From DATKUK01 sp035530655 (GTDB lineage Bacteria; Planctomycetota; Phycisphaerae; UBA1845; DATKUK01), in NCBI GenBank assembly GCA_035530655.1, contig DATKUK010000063.1, positions 1-64,000 of the forward strand: a DNA stretch of 64,000 nt. Direction: 5' to 3'. Numbering within the stretch: position 1 is the stretch's first letter; every line of letters starts with the position of its first letter. Both the position numbers and the translations under genes were made by a program. Positions 16,131 to 24,877 of this stretch are shown here, piece by piece. A model generated the notes under the pieces. That model ran no database searches and was not told the origin of the DNA. It was given only the letters and a program-made list of their open reading frames with translations.

Positions 16131-16335
16131 ACGTGATTGGCCGCTTTTTTTCGGACGTTGCCGACCAACGGAGGGTTCGCACGGCTGGGGCGGGTGCGCA
16201 GCCAAGCCAGGCCGGCCAGCAGGCGTAAAGTGACGGCGGGGGCACACCGATAACCCTATTGATGTGGAGACCGTCTGCTGCCGTTAGGCGGGCGGCGACG
16301 TAACCCAAGACCCCGGACATGGTCGGGAGTTTGTG

Positions 16336-17166
16336 ATGACGAAGCACGGCATTCGGAAAGGTATGTTATTTCGTTTTTCGACGATGACGGCGCTGCTGGC
16401 AGGCCTGACGGCCATGGCGCTGACGGCAAGTTGCGGCACGCGCCAGCTCACGAACGACACCACCGGACAGGAGACGTCCGGCAGCACGGAACAGACGTCG
16501 GATGCGGATTTGGCGTACGATCGGGCGGCGCTGATGGCTGCGATGGCCAACTACATCGAATACGGCCCGGACAACCAGCCGTTGGCCTACACATTCGCAT
16601 TGCTGTTCGTGTGGCAGAACCACATCAGCGCAGCATGCGCCTTCGATGTGGAGGTGAATGGGGAGTTCGTTGAACGGCGGGTCGTGGAGGCGGGCACGCA
16701 GGAGATTGTGGCAATCACGAACGAGATGGTTCGTGATACGGAGGCCATTATGGGCGTGGTCAGTGAGGACATCCCGCTGCTGGGCAGGCCCACGCCGTTT
16801 GTCGTGCGTCTGACGAACTTTGTGTGTGACGACGATCACATCATCCAGGACATGAACATGATCCTGTCGCCGCTGAACGCGTTCACGACGAACTGGCGGC
16901 CGATCACCAAGGACGTGCCGGAAATCATTCTTGGGCCGCACTACGTCTCGCCGGCGGTACTCGCGTTCGTGGTCGAGAAGACCCGCATTCAGGTTATTGA
17001 GGTAGACCGCGAGGACATGCCCGACGAGCCGGATGAAAACGAGGCGTTGGAGCCGGAGGAGATAAAGTGGCCTGAGCTATGCACGCTGTTCTACCTGACG
17101 GAGCAGGAGAACGTGCTGGCCGCATTAGGCTACGGCGCGTTGATACCGAGCTCGATTTGCCAGTAG
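16336..17166 (+). CDS. Hypothetical lipoprotein
   Basis: 276 residues from ATG 16336, six bases after GGGAG. The lipoprotein signal ends in ALTASC. The mature protein begins with a Thr/Ser/Gln-rich linker and ends with an acidic stretch (DREDMPDEPDENEALEPEE). No family was recognised. Probably anchored in the envelope; role unknown. A good intrinsic terminator follows at 17198. Confidence 0.7.
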   Translation: MTKHGIRKGMLFRFSTMTALLAGLTAMALTASCGTRQLTNDTTGQETSGSTEQTSDADLAYDRAALMAAMANYIEYGPDNQPLAYTFALLFVWQNHISAACAFDVEVNGEFVERRVVEAGTQEIVAITNEMVRDTEAIMGVVSEDIPLLGRPTPFVVRLTNFVCDDDHIIQDMNMILSPLNAFTTNWRPITKDVPEIILGPHYVSPAVLAFVVEKTRIQVIEVDREDMPDEPDENEALEPEEIKWPELCTLFYLTEQENVLAALGYGALIPSSICQ

Positions 17167-17197
17167 TGCCCAGCCTGGCGACACGTTAGAAAACCTG

Positions 17198-17231
17198 GGG
17201 CGGCCTGCATGACAGCGGGTCGCCCTTTTTT
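17198..17231 (+). terminator. Intrinsic terminator after the lipoprotein gene
   Basis: GGGCG (17198-17202) pairs with CGCCC (17221-17225), followed directly by six T. It lies between the convergent lipoprotein and ilvE genes. Confidence 0.6.
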
Positions 17232-17282
17232 CTTCTGGCGAGATGAGCGGACATGCGTCCAGCGGTTTGGTCTGCCGAGGCG

Positions 17283-18173
17283 CTACCGTTCGCCTCGCGT
17301 GGCCGATTTGAAGTCTTCCACCAACTGTTGCGTGATCGGGCCGGGCTTGCCGTCGCCGATCTGTCGGCCATCGATCCCAGTAATGGGAACGACCTCGGCG
17401 GCGGTGCCGGTGAGGAAGCACTCGTCGGCCACGTAGAGGTCGTATCGCAGGAGTTGCTTTTCCTGCACTTCGATGCCACGTTCCGCGGCCAATCGCATGA
17501 CGACGGCGCGGGTGATACCGGGCAGGATTCCCGCATCGCTGGAGGGGGTCTGGAGGCGGCCTTGCCGGACGATGAAGACGTTGTCGCCGGTGCATTCGGC
17601 GACCAGGCCGTCGACGTTGAGCATGATGGCTTCCAGGACACCGGCGTCGACACCCTCGATCTTGGCCAGGATGTTGTTGAGGTAGTTGAGCGATTTGATG
17701 GGCGGGGGCACGGCGTTGGGGTGGTTGCGTACGGTGCTGACGGTGATGATGCTCATGCCGTCGCGGTAGAGTTCGGGCGGATAGAGCTCGATCTGGTCGG
17801 TGATGACGAAGACCGACGGGTTGGCGGTCCTGGTGGGGGCCAGGCCCAGATATCCCACGCCGCGAGTGACCACGAGGCGGATGTAGGCGTCTTTGAGCCC
17901 GTTGGCTTCCAGTGTGCGGTGGATGGCGTCCTTGATCTGCTGGGCCGACATGGGGATGGTCAGGCGGATGGCTTTGGCCGAGTCGAAGAGGCGCTGCACG
18001 TGTGCATCGAGTTCGAAGACGCGGCCATCGTAGCTGCGAATGCCTTCGAACACCCCATCGCCATACAACAAGCCGTGGTCGAACACACTGATCGTGGCTT
18101 GTTCTACGGGTACGATCTGCCCATCGAGGAACACTTTCAGGTCCGGTCTGGGGGCGAAAGGATTGTCACTCAT
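17283..18173 (-). CDS. ilvE: Branched-chain amino acid aminotransferase
   Basis: 296 residues, PLP fold type IV. FDHGLLYGDGVFEGIR at the N-terminus and the PLP lysine in PIKSLNYLNN are diagnostic; ECTGDNVF and FLTGTAAEV follow. It interconverts branched-chain 2-oxo acids and Leu/Ile/Val with glutamate. GGAG lies six bases before the start. It is the last gene of a minus-strand run behind lolD and the giant permease. D-amino-acid transaminase is the alternative, but length and motifs favour IlvE. Confidence 0.92.
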   Translation of the reverse strand: MSDNPFAPRPDLKVFLDGQIVPVEQATISVFDHGLLYGDGVFEGIRSYDGRVFELDAHVQRLFDSAKAIRLTIPMSAQQIKDAIHRTLEANGLKDAYIRLVVTRGVGYLGLAPTRTANPSVFVITDQIELYPPELYRDGMSIITVSTVRNHPNAVPPPIKSLNYLNNILAKIEGVDAGVLEAIMLNVDGLVAECTGDNVFIVRQGRLQTPSSDAGILPGITRAVVMRLAAERGIEVQEKQLLRYDLYVADECFLTGTAAEVVPITGIDGRQIGDGKPGPITQQLVEDFKSATRGER

Positions 18174-18235
18174 ACCTGTCTCCGACGCTGGCAGTCTCGC
18201 GCTAAGGGCTCTGGCGGGCGTCCGGGCCGCCGAAA

Positions 18236-18997
18236 CTAGCGCGAGCGGAGTTTACCATCTGCCAACTCGACCTTGGTATCGGCCATCTTGGCTACGGCCG
18301 GGTCGTGCGTCACCATGACGATGGTTTGGCCGTTGCGGTTAAGCTCCTGCAAGGCGGCCAGGATGTCTCGCCCGGTACGCGCGTCAAGGTTACCGGTCGG
18401 CTCATCGGCCAGCAAGATGGTGGGGTTGTTGACCAGTGCGCGGGCAATGGCCACCCGCTGGCGCTCGCCGCCGGACAATTCGTTGGGTCGGTGGCGAATG
18501 CGTTCGCCGAGGCCGACGAGTTCGATGGCTTGGCGGGCGGCGGACTGGGCGTCTTGGCGGCCGGCGACCCAGCGGGCCACCGAGGCGCCGACCATTCGCG
18601 GCAGCATGACGTTTTCGAGGACGTCGAATTCGGGCAGCAGGTGATAGAACTGGAAGACGAAGCCAAAGACCTCGTTTCGCAGGCGATCACAGCGGGCGCC
18701 GGTGGTGGGATGCCGGCTGCGTCCGCCGTCGTTCGGGCGGCCCGGCACGTGCCGGGAGGATTCGGGCTCGAAGATGGGTTCGGCACGGAAGTACACCTGC
18801 CCGCGCTGGGGCACGTCGAGGGCGCCGAGTATGTGGAGCAGTGTACTTTTGCCCGAGCCGCTGGAGCCCTGGATGGCCAGGAACTGCCCTTCCTCGACGG
18901 CTAGAGAGCAGCCTCGCAGGACATGCAGCTCGCTGCGGCCGAGGTAGTAGCTTTTGTGGAGCGATTGCGCTTCGAGAATGACTGAGTTCATGCCCAT
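18236..18997 (-). CDS. LolD/MacB-type ABC transporter ATP-binding protein
   Basis: 253 residues. Walker A GSSGSGKST, Q-loop GFVFQFYHLL, signature LSGGERQRV, Walker B ILLADEPTG and switch VTHD are all present. About 28 extra residues (rich in Arg, Pro and Gly) sit between VYFRAEPIF and RNEVFGF, where LolD proteins normally have a short loop. It follows the permease gene by 7 bp and probably energises it. The pair should move lipoproteins to the outer membrane or serve another mechanotransmission role. Confidence 0.9.
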   Translation of the reverse strand: MGMNSVILEAQSLHKSYYLGRSELHVLRGCSLAVEEGQFLAIQGSSGSGKSTLLHILGALDVPQRGQVYFRAEPIFEPESSRHVPGRPNDGGRSRHPTTGARCDRLRNEVFGFVFQFYHLLPEFDVLENVMLPRMVGASVARWVAGRQDAQSAARQAIELVGLGERIRHRPNELSGGERQRVAIARALVNNPTILLADEPTGNLDARTGRDILAALQELNRNGQTIVMVTHDPAVAKMADTKVELADGKLRSR

Positions 18998-19004
18998 GCT
19001 CGGC

Positions 19005-21854
19005 CTATTCGTACCGCAGGGTTTCGGCGGGCCAGGTTCGGGCGGCCCGCCAAGCGGGGATCGCCGCTCCGACGACGGCGGCCAGGATGGCGACCACGAC
19101 GATGACCATTACGTCGGCTGGTTTGACCTCGTTGGGGATGCGGTCGAAGACGTAGACCTCGGCCGACCAGACTCGCAGGCTGGGGTGGATGCTGGCGAGC
19201 CATTCCTGAAGCTCGTTGATATATCGGACGAACAGCGTGCCGACGACGGCGCCCAGCAGCGAGCCGACCGCGCCGATGGCGGCCCCGTATCCGAGGAAGA
19301 TGCCCGCGACGCCGGCGGACGAGCCGCCGATGCTCTTGATGATGCCGATGTCGCGAGTTTTTTCCTGTACGATCATGTAGAAAATGCAGAGCACGAGAAA
19401 GACGGCCACCAGGCTGATCACGCCGAACAGCACGGTGACGAGGATTTTTTCCTTTTCGACGGCAGCGATGTAGACGGCCTGCATCTCTTCCCAGGTGTAG
19501 ACGCCGGCGTTGGCCATGAGCGACTGCTCGAACGGGTCAGCGGAGACGGTGGCCATGTGCTCCTGCCAGGCCTGGGCGATGCGGGTGCGGAGGGCCAGCG
19601 GATCGGCTTGGGGGGAGAGCTTGATCTGGACCTGGGAGCATCGTGCCGAGGTCATGCCGCCGCCGTCCTCCGGCGTTCGCTCGGCCGGTCCCATCAGCAG
19701 CAGGTCCTGGAGCAAGTCGAAGTCGACGTAGACGCAGAATGAGTCGATTTCGTGCACGCCGGTGTGGGAATCGTCGACGTAGCGGCCGTACGTGCGTTTC
19801 GGGCCTTCCACGCCCTCTCCAAGCAGGAGCGAGCCCTTGGGGGTGACGGGCACGACGGTCAGATCGACCCTGCACCCGCGGGGGTATACGGAGTACCTTC
19901 GGTAGTGGCCGCCGGCTGCGCGTTCGGCGATCAGATCGGCACCGATGATGATGCCCGGCAGCTTGGGTCCCTCATGCCGGGGGTTGTCGAGAAACTCCCG
20001 TAACTGATCCAGGACGCCTTCGAGGATTTGCCAGGCCTGGTTCTGGAGTTGTTCGGCCTCGGCGGCACGTCCGGAGTCGAGCTGGTCGGCGGCGGCGGCG
20101 AGCATGCCTGCGCCCCGCGTCATGTCGCCGCGGGCTTGGTCGAACTGAGGATCTTCGGGCAGTTGAGGGGCGGCCTGTCGGATGGTGTCGGCGATCTCGC
20201 GCTGCAGGGATATCCACTCGTTGGAAAGCGGAGATTTGTCCTGCTGGGGCTGGGCGTCGCGCAGATCGGCGCGGAGGCGCGACAGATCGGTGAGGCTCAT
20301 GGCGGCGTCCCAAACAGGCTGACCGAGCCTGCCCTCACGGGTGGAGGCATAGACACCCGGTCCGGGGAAGGATCGGAACGGCCTGACCTGCCGGTTGGCG
20401 TACTCGGGGGGCAGCGGCCCGCGGTTGCACAAGGCCTGCTGGAGTTCGAGCGGCAGGACGTACTGACCGTCCTGCACTCCCCAGAGAGGCTGTTCGATCG
20501 CGTCGAGCGTGGTAGTATTCGGATACCATTCTTCGTAGAAAAGGGAATTCCGGAAGTCGTTGACCTGGTAGGTTTCGTGCAGACGGATGCCGACGATACG
20601 GACGGCGCGGGTGTAGTTGGTGGGATGCATCCGCATGACGCCATAGCTGTAGATCAGCGGCGTGGCGGTTTCGACCTCGGGCCATTGTACGATCTTTTCG
20701 ATGAACTCCTGGTAGAACGGCACGCCCTGGAGGGGATTGCCCGGATCGATGACCAGATCGCCGAGCAATCCGCGCGAGCGTGCCCGCACCATATCGAGGA
20801 AGCCGCCCATGACGCTGACGACGATCAGCACCATGGCCACGCAGAGGGTGACGGCGCCGACGGAGAAGAAGGCAATCCGTCGTCGCTGTAGCAGGCGGGC
20901 GGCGATGAAGGCACTGTAGAAGCGAGCCAGGCCGGGTGATCCGAGCAGCTTGGCGCCGAGGCGATAGAGCAGGACCAGTAGCCCGAGGGCGATCAGCACG
21001 CCGGCGACGATCAAGGCTGCGCGATCCGCGGGGCCCATCCCGGCGACGAAGCTCGCGGCGGCGGCCGCTGCCGTGGCGCCGACCCGTAGCAGGAACCCCG
21101 TCGCTCGAAGCGACGTGCTGTCGGCGGCCGACAATCCGGGCCAGCGAATGAGCAGCACAAGCCCCAGGAGCAACGTGCCCCAGAGGATGTCACAGTCACC
21201 GACCCCTTCGGTAAGCCACTCAGGTGGGTGGTAGTAGTCGGGCAGGCCCGTCAGGAATCGTTGGTAGCGTTCGGGCATTGCGGCGTACAGGGCGAAATCA
21301 TCGGCCAGTTCGCCGATCATGCCCGCCCGTTCGGGGTCGCTCATCGACTGCTGTTGAAGCCGCGCGATCAGCTTGCTGCGCCGCTGCTGCATCCAGTTGG
21401 GCAGTTCGCCAAGGCGCAAGTCGTCGCGGGCGGCCCGTAGATGGGCCTGCAGGCCGGGCACATCGCGTCCGAAGACAGCCCACCCGGTGGGCGGACTGAG
21501 GCAGGCGAGCACCAGCCACACGAGAAGTGCCGTCCAAGCAGCGCCGGCCAGAGCCGACCACGCGCCGCCGAGCGCCGACTGCCATCGGCCGGCGCGGGCG
21601 ACGGACCGTCCGAGCCCGACGACCAGCCAGAGGGCCAGTTGGATCGCCAGGGCCAGCGGCGAGAGGGCGATGACCAGGGGTGCGAGAGCGTAGATCGCCC
21701 AACGTGAGAGGCTGACAGGACGGCCGACGAGCCGGTCGAGCCCGCAGGTAAGGGTGAGGTAATAGCAGGCGGCGGTGACGAAGGCGGCCGCCTGGATCAG
21801 CAGGTAGATCGGTACGGCGACGGGCGAGAGGATGATCAGGATCTTTCGGCGCAA
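19005..21854 (-). CDS. Giant FtsX/LolE-type ABC permease
   Basis: 949 residues from a TTG with GGAAGG upstream; LolC/E proteins have about 400. The N-terminal ~270 residues hold extra membrane segments. The canonical part begins near RRRIAFFSVGAVTLCVAMVLIV with the first FtsX segment, followed by a ~420-residue periplasmic domain. The last three segments include the FtsX motif DIGIIKSIGGSS and end with PAWRAARTWPAETLRYE. Paired with the downstream ATPase. Likely an inner-membrane exporter handling lipoproteins; no partner permease is nearby, so it may act as a homodimer. Confidence 0.85.
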   Translation of the reverse strand: MRRKILIILSPVAVPIYLLIQAAAFVTAACYYLTLTCGLDRLVGRPVSLSRWAIYALAPLVIALSPLALAIQLALWLVVGLGRSVARAGRWQSALGGAWSALAGAAWTALLVWLVLACLSPPTGWAVFGRDVPGLQAHLRAARDDLRLGELPNWMQQRRSKLIARLQQQSMSDPERAGMIGELADDFALYAAMPERYQRFLTGLPDYYHPPEWLTEGVGDCDILWGTLLLGLVLLIRWPGLSAADSTSLRATGFLLRVGATAAAAAASFVAGMGPADRAALIVAGVLIALGLLVLLYRLGAKLLGSPGLARFYSAFIAARLLQRRRIAFFSVGAVTLCVAMVLIVVSVMGGFLDMVRARSRGLLGDLVIDPGNPLQGVPFYQEFIEKIVQWPEVETATPLIYSYGVMRMHPTNYTRAVRIVGIRLHETYQVNDFRNSLFYEEWYPNTTTLDAIEQPLWGVQDGQYVLPLELQQALCNRGPLPPEYANRQVRPFRSFPGPGVYASTREGRLGQPVWDAAMSLTDLSRLRADLRDAQPQQDKSPLSNEWISLQREIADTIRQAAPQLPEDPQFDQARGDMTRGAGMLAAAADQLDSGRAAEAEQLQNQAWQILEGVLDQLREFLDNPRHEGPKLPGIIIGADLIAERAAGGHYRRYSVYPRGCRVDLTVVPVTPKGSLLLGEGVEGPKRTYGRYVDDSHTGVHEIDSFCVYVDFDLLQDLLLMGPAERTPEDGGGMTSARCSQVQIKLSPQADPLALRTRIAQAWQEHMATVSADPFEQSLMANAGVYTWEEMQAVYIAAVEKEKILVTVLFGVISLVAVFLVLCIFYMIVQEKTRDIGIIKSIGGSSAGVAGIFLGYGAAIGAVGSLLGAVVGTLFVRYINELQEWLASIHPSLRVWSAEVYVFDRIPNEVKPADVMVIVVVAILAAVVGAAIPAWRAARTWPAETLRYE

Positions 21855-21904
21855 GGCGTTGGGTACCTTCCTGTCGATTCGGCGCTGGCCTCAAGCGCGA
21901 CGAT

Positions 21905-23365
21905 TCAACCTTTGGACCGCTGTAGCGGGAAGAGGATGACGTCGCGGATGCTTGTCGAGTTGGTCAGCAGCATCACGAGACGGTCGATGCCGATCCCGAT
22001 ACCGCCGGCGGGCGGCATGCCGTATTCCAGGGCCCGCAGGAAGTCCTCGTCCATCACGCGCATGGTTTCGTCGCCCTCGCCGCGAAGCTGCTGGCTGAGG
22101 GTTTGTCGCTGAATGTCCGGGTCGTTGAGCTCGGTGTAGGCATTGGCCAGCTCGATCCCGCTGACGTACAACTCGAACCGCAGGGCAAGGCGCGGGTCAT
22201 CCGGATGCCGACGGGTCAGCGGGCAGAGCGACGCAGGAAAGTCGAGCACGAAGGTGGGGTCGACCAGGTTGGGTTCGACGTTCCGTTCGAACAGCGCCTG
22301 GACGACAAGGTCGTCGGCCATGTCGGCGTGGTCGATCTGTTGTTGGTCGGCGGCGCGGCGTACGGCGGGATGGTCGAACATGTCGACACCTACGTGGGTG
22401 GCGAACAGCTCGGCGAAGGTAGCTCGCCGCCAGGGCGGTGCGAAGTCGATGGTCTTCGGGCCGAACGGTCGCTGATATCCGCCGCCCAAACGGTCGATGG
22501 CGGTGACGGTGACGCCCTCGGCCAGGTCCATCATATCGTGGTAGTCACCGTAGGCCTGGTAGGCCTCGAGCATGGTGAACTCGGGGTAGTGTTCGGTGTC
22601 GATACCCTCGTTGCGGAAGTTGCGGCTGATCTCGAACACCCGCTCCATGCCGCCGACCATAAGTCGCTTGAGATACAGTTCGGGACTGATTCGAAGGTAG
22701 AGGTCGATATCCAGGGTGTTGTGGTGGGTGGTAAAGGGCCGGGCAGCGGCACCGCCGTAGATGGGCTGGAGGGTCGGCGTCTCGACCTCGACAAAGTTGC
22801 GCTCGCGCAGCCACTGGCGGACGGTTTCGATAATGACGAGTCGCTGCTGAAAGACGCGCATGACGTCAGGGTTGGCGAAGAGGTCGACGTATCGCTGTCG
22901 GTAGCGGAGTTCGACGTCCTGAAGCCCATGCCACTTTTCCGGCAGGGGACGGAGCGATTTGCAGAGTACACAAAACGAATCGACCCAGAGGGTGATCTCA
23001 CCGGTCTTGGTGCGGCCCAGTCGGCCCTCGGCGCCGACCAGATCGCCCAGATCGAGCAGCTTGACCGCCTGCCACGCATCGGAGCCGACGGCCTTTTGGG
23101 AGATACCCAACTGGAGGTCGCCGCTGGAGTCGCGAATGGTCATGAAGCAGAGCCGGCCCATGTCGCGCAGCAAGACGATGCGGCCGGCGGCGCGGGCGCG
23201 ATCGGCGTCGGAAGACTGTCCGGGCTCCAGGCCAAGTCGCTCTACCTTGTTGCGGACGTACTGATTCGGCAAGACGCCGCCGAAGCGTGCGCCGTAGGGA
23301 TCCGTGCCCAGGTCGCGCAGCCCCTGGAGCTTTCGACGGCGCTGGTCAACGTACTGGTCGGACAT
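21905..23365 (-). CDS. lysS: Lysyl-tRNA synthetase, class II
   Basis: 486 residues from the ATG at 23365, chosen because AGGTGG precedes it and the protein then begins in family style (MSDQYVDQRRRKL); an upstream in-frame start adds 21 atypical residues. The N-terminal OB-fold anticodon-binding domain is followed by the class II core: motif 2 FRNEGIDTEHYPEFTMLE and motif 3 GGIGIGIDRLVMLL. Charges tRNA-Lys. Its stop lies 50 bp before the permease gene. Confidence 0.95.
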   Translation of the reverse strand: MSDQYVDQRRRKLQGLRDLGTDPYGARFGGVLPNQYVRNKVERLGLEPGQSSDADRARAAGRIVLLRDMGRLCFMTIRDSSGDLQLGISQKAVGSDAWQAVKLLDLGDLVGAEGRLGRTKTGEITLWVDSFCVLCKSLRPLPEKWHGLQDVELRYRQRYVDLFANPDVMRVFQQRLVIIETVRQWLRERNFVEVETPTLQPIYGGAAARPFTTHHNTLDIDLYLRISPELYLKRLMVGGMERVFEISRNFRNEGIDTEHYPEFTMLEAYQAYGDYHDMMDLAEGVTVTAIDRLGGGYQRPFGPKTIDFAPPWRRATFAELFATHVGVDMFDHPAVRRAADQQQIDHADMADDLVVQALFERNVEPNLVDPTFVLDFPASLCPLTRRHPDDPRLALRFELYVSGIELANAYTELNDPDIQRQTLSQQLRGEGDETMRVMDEDFLRALEYGMPPAGGIGIGIDRLVMLLTNSTSIRDVILFPLQRSKG

Positions 23366-23634
23366 CGGCCACCTGGTCGCTGGTTGTTTGGTCCCATGCG
23401 GGCCCGTAACGAGGGCGGACATCCGCATATTGCCTTGAGATCCGCAAGATCTCGACGCACCGGTGACCGAATGCTAGCAGCAGCGGGTCGGGGCATCAAC
23501 AGCCGAAGCCGCCACCGGCTGTTGCCCGATTTAGCAGCCGGTGCGCCGTGCGGTGGAACGGTGAGGCCGTTGACAGTGGCCGGACGATGGCGTTGGATAG
23601 AGTTTTATGTCGGGTAGCTGGAAGGAGTTTTGCC

Positions 23635-24582
23635 ATGGCGCGGTTTTGTCCGCCGTTCGCGTCGGTTGAGCAATTCGAAGAGACGCGCGACGAGTTGGTG
23701 TCGGCGTATCGTGCTTGTCTGGGCAGCATGCCGGAGCCGTGTGCGCTGCAACCGCGTACGCTGGAGCGTGAGGATCGAGGCGATTACATCCGGGAGAAAC
23801 TCGAATACAGGGTCGAGCCGGGCGAAGCTGCGGTGCCGGCGTATGTGCTGATTCCCAGAGGGGTGAAGCTGCCCCGGCCAGGGGTGGTTTGCCTGCACCA
23901 GCACGGCGGGCAGTTTGCGCTGGGCAAGAGTGAGCAGGTGGGTCGGATCGGATCGCCGCTGCAACAGGTGGCGTTGGAGCTGGTGCGGCTGGGGTATGTG
24001 ACGATAGCAGCCGACTCGCGGTGCTTTGAGCAGCGTAGCAAGTACTGGGACGGCGACGGGATCTACGCCCACAGTCTGTTGATTCAGGGGCGAACGCTGG
24101 CGGGGGCGTTCGCGTGGGATATTCAGCGTGAGATCGACTACTTCTGCTCGCGCGAGGAGGTCGACAGCGAGCGGATCGGCGTGATCGGGCACTCGATGGG
24201 GTCGATGCAGGCGGCGCTGATGCTGCCGATTGAGCCTCGGATCAAGGTGGCGGTCGCCAGCCAGGGGACCAAGCTGTACGAGAAGATGGTCGAGCGTGGC
24301 GACAACTTCCCGTGGGCGTATCAGCTACCGGGCTTCTACAACCACGCCGACCTGGACGCGCTGTATTGGCTGGGCGCCCCGCGTCCGCTGATGCTGACGG
24401 GGCGTCGGCAGGACTCGGTGAGCCACCTGGCCGACCAGGAGGAGGTCGAGCGTCGGGTTCGCAGCGTTTACGCTCTGGTCGGGGCGGAGGAGAAGTTCAC
24501 GTACGTTCGGGAGGACGGGGGGCACGGCTTTGGTGATGACTTGCGGCGGCAGGCGTATGCGTGGCTGAACAGGTGGCTGTAG
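23635..24582 (+). CDS. Alpha/beta hydrolase (dienelactone-hydrolase-like)
   Basis: 315 residues from ATG 23635, seven bases after AAGGAG (23622-23627). The nucleophile elbow GHSMGS, the oxyanion region LHQHGGQ and the catalytic His in DGGHGFGD are visible; the acid is probably in the TGRRQDSV segment. No signal peptide, so cytoplasmic. Related planctomycete proteins are often annotated acetyl-xylan-esterase-like; the substrate cannot be fixed from sequence. Divergent from lysS. Confidence 0.82.
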   Translation: MARFCPPFASVEQFEETRDELVSAYRACLGSMPEPCALQPRTLEREDRGDYIREKLEYRVEPGEAAVPAYVLIPRGVKLPRPGVVCLHQHGGQFALGKSEQVGRIGSPLQQVALELVRLGYVTIAADSRCFEQRSKYWDGDGIYAHSLLIQGRTLAGAFAWDIQREIDYFCSREEVDSERIGVIGHSMGSMQAALMLPIEPRIKVAVASQGTKLYEKMVERGDNFPWAYQLPGFYNHADLDALYWLGAPRPLMLTGRRQDSVSHLADQEEVERRVRSVYALVGAEEKFTYVREDGGHGFGDDLRRQAYAWLNRWL

Positions 24583-24630
24583 TCGGCGCGCAGGGGAAGG
24601 ACACGCTCGCCGCGAAAGGTTTGGATTTGG

Positions 24631-24730
24631 CACGCTCCCCTTCGGGTCGCCGCTAAACGTGCCGTTCCACCGGAGGGAGGTGCGCCAAACACGCTCGCCT
24701 GACGGGTCGCCGCTAAACGTGCTGCTCCAC
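24631..24730. repeat. Short direct repeat, 60-bp period, two copies and a fragment
   Basis: 24631-24670 and 24690-24730 both read cacgctc-(8-9 variable bases)-gggtcgccgctaaacgtgc, then a variable YGYTCCAC end. A third partial copy, 'tcgccgctgaacgta', follows at 24731. Read on the minus strand they resemble a short repeated peptide, but stops and absence of a ribosome site argue against coding. Confidence 0.6.
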
Positions 24731-24746
24731 TCGCCGCTGAACGTAC

Positions 24747-24775
24747 TTGCAGGAATTCGGGGTTGGCATTATCTT
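24747..24775 (+). promoter_or_regulatory. Candidate aspC promoter
   Basis: TTGCAG (24747-24752), 17-base spacer, TATCTT (24770-24775). Expected start near 24782, leaving a ~96-nt leader with a strong hairpin. Confidence 0.4.
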
Positions 24776-24792
24776 CCACCGCTTCGTCGCGC

Positions 24793-24823
24793 AGCCGGTC
24801 CGCGAAAGGGCAGCGGACCGGCT
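24793..24823 (+). promoter_or_regulatory. 11-bp perfect hairpin in the aspC leader
   Basis: AGCCGGTCCGC (24793-24803) pairs with its exact complement (24813-24823) across a 9-nt loop (gaaagggca). It lies about 11 nt from the predicted transcript start and 54 nt before ATG 24878. No T-run follows, so it is more likely a stabiliser or regulatory structure than a terminator. No leader peptide was found. Confidence 0.45.
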
Positions 24824-24877
24824 TGAATTGGGCTGGACCAGACAGACGACCCAGGCACAAGGCAAGGAAAAGGAACT

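Larger units (their letters stand above)
24583..24877. other. 295-bp intergenic region with repeats, promoter and hairpin
   Basis: Holds GGACACGCTCGC (24599-24610), two copies of a ~40-bp sequence at a 60-bp spacing, a promoter-like sequence and an 11-bp hairpin before aspC. No coding sequence is supported. Confidence 0.5.

Noticed and set aside
16139..16155. T7 run after the symporter gene as an intrinsic terminator
   Set aside because: Only a poor, mismatched stem precedes the T run.
23569..23599. TTGACA upstream of the alpha/beta hydrolase gene as a promoter
   Set aside because: The best -10 (TGGATA) needs a 19-base spacer; too weak to list.
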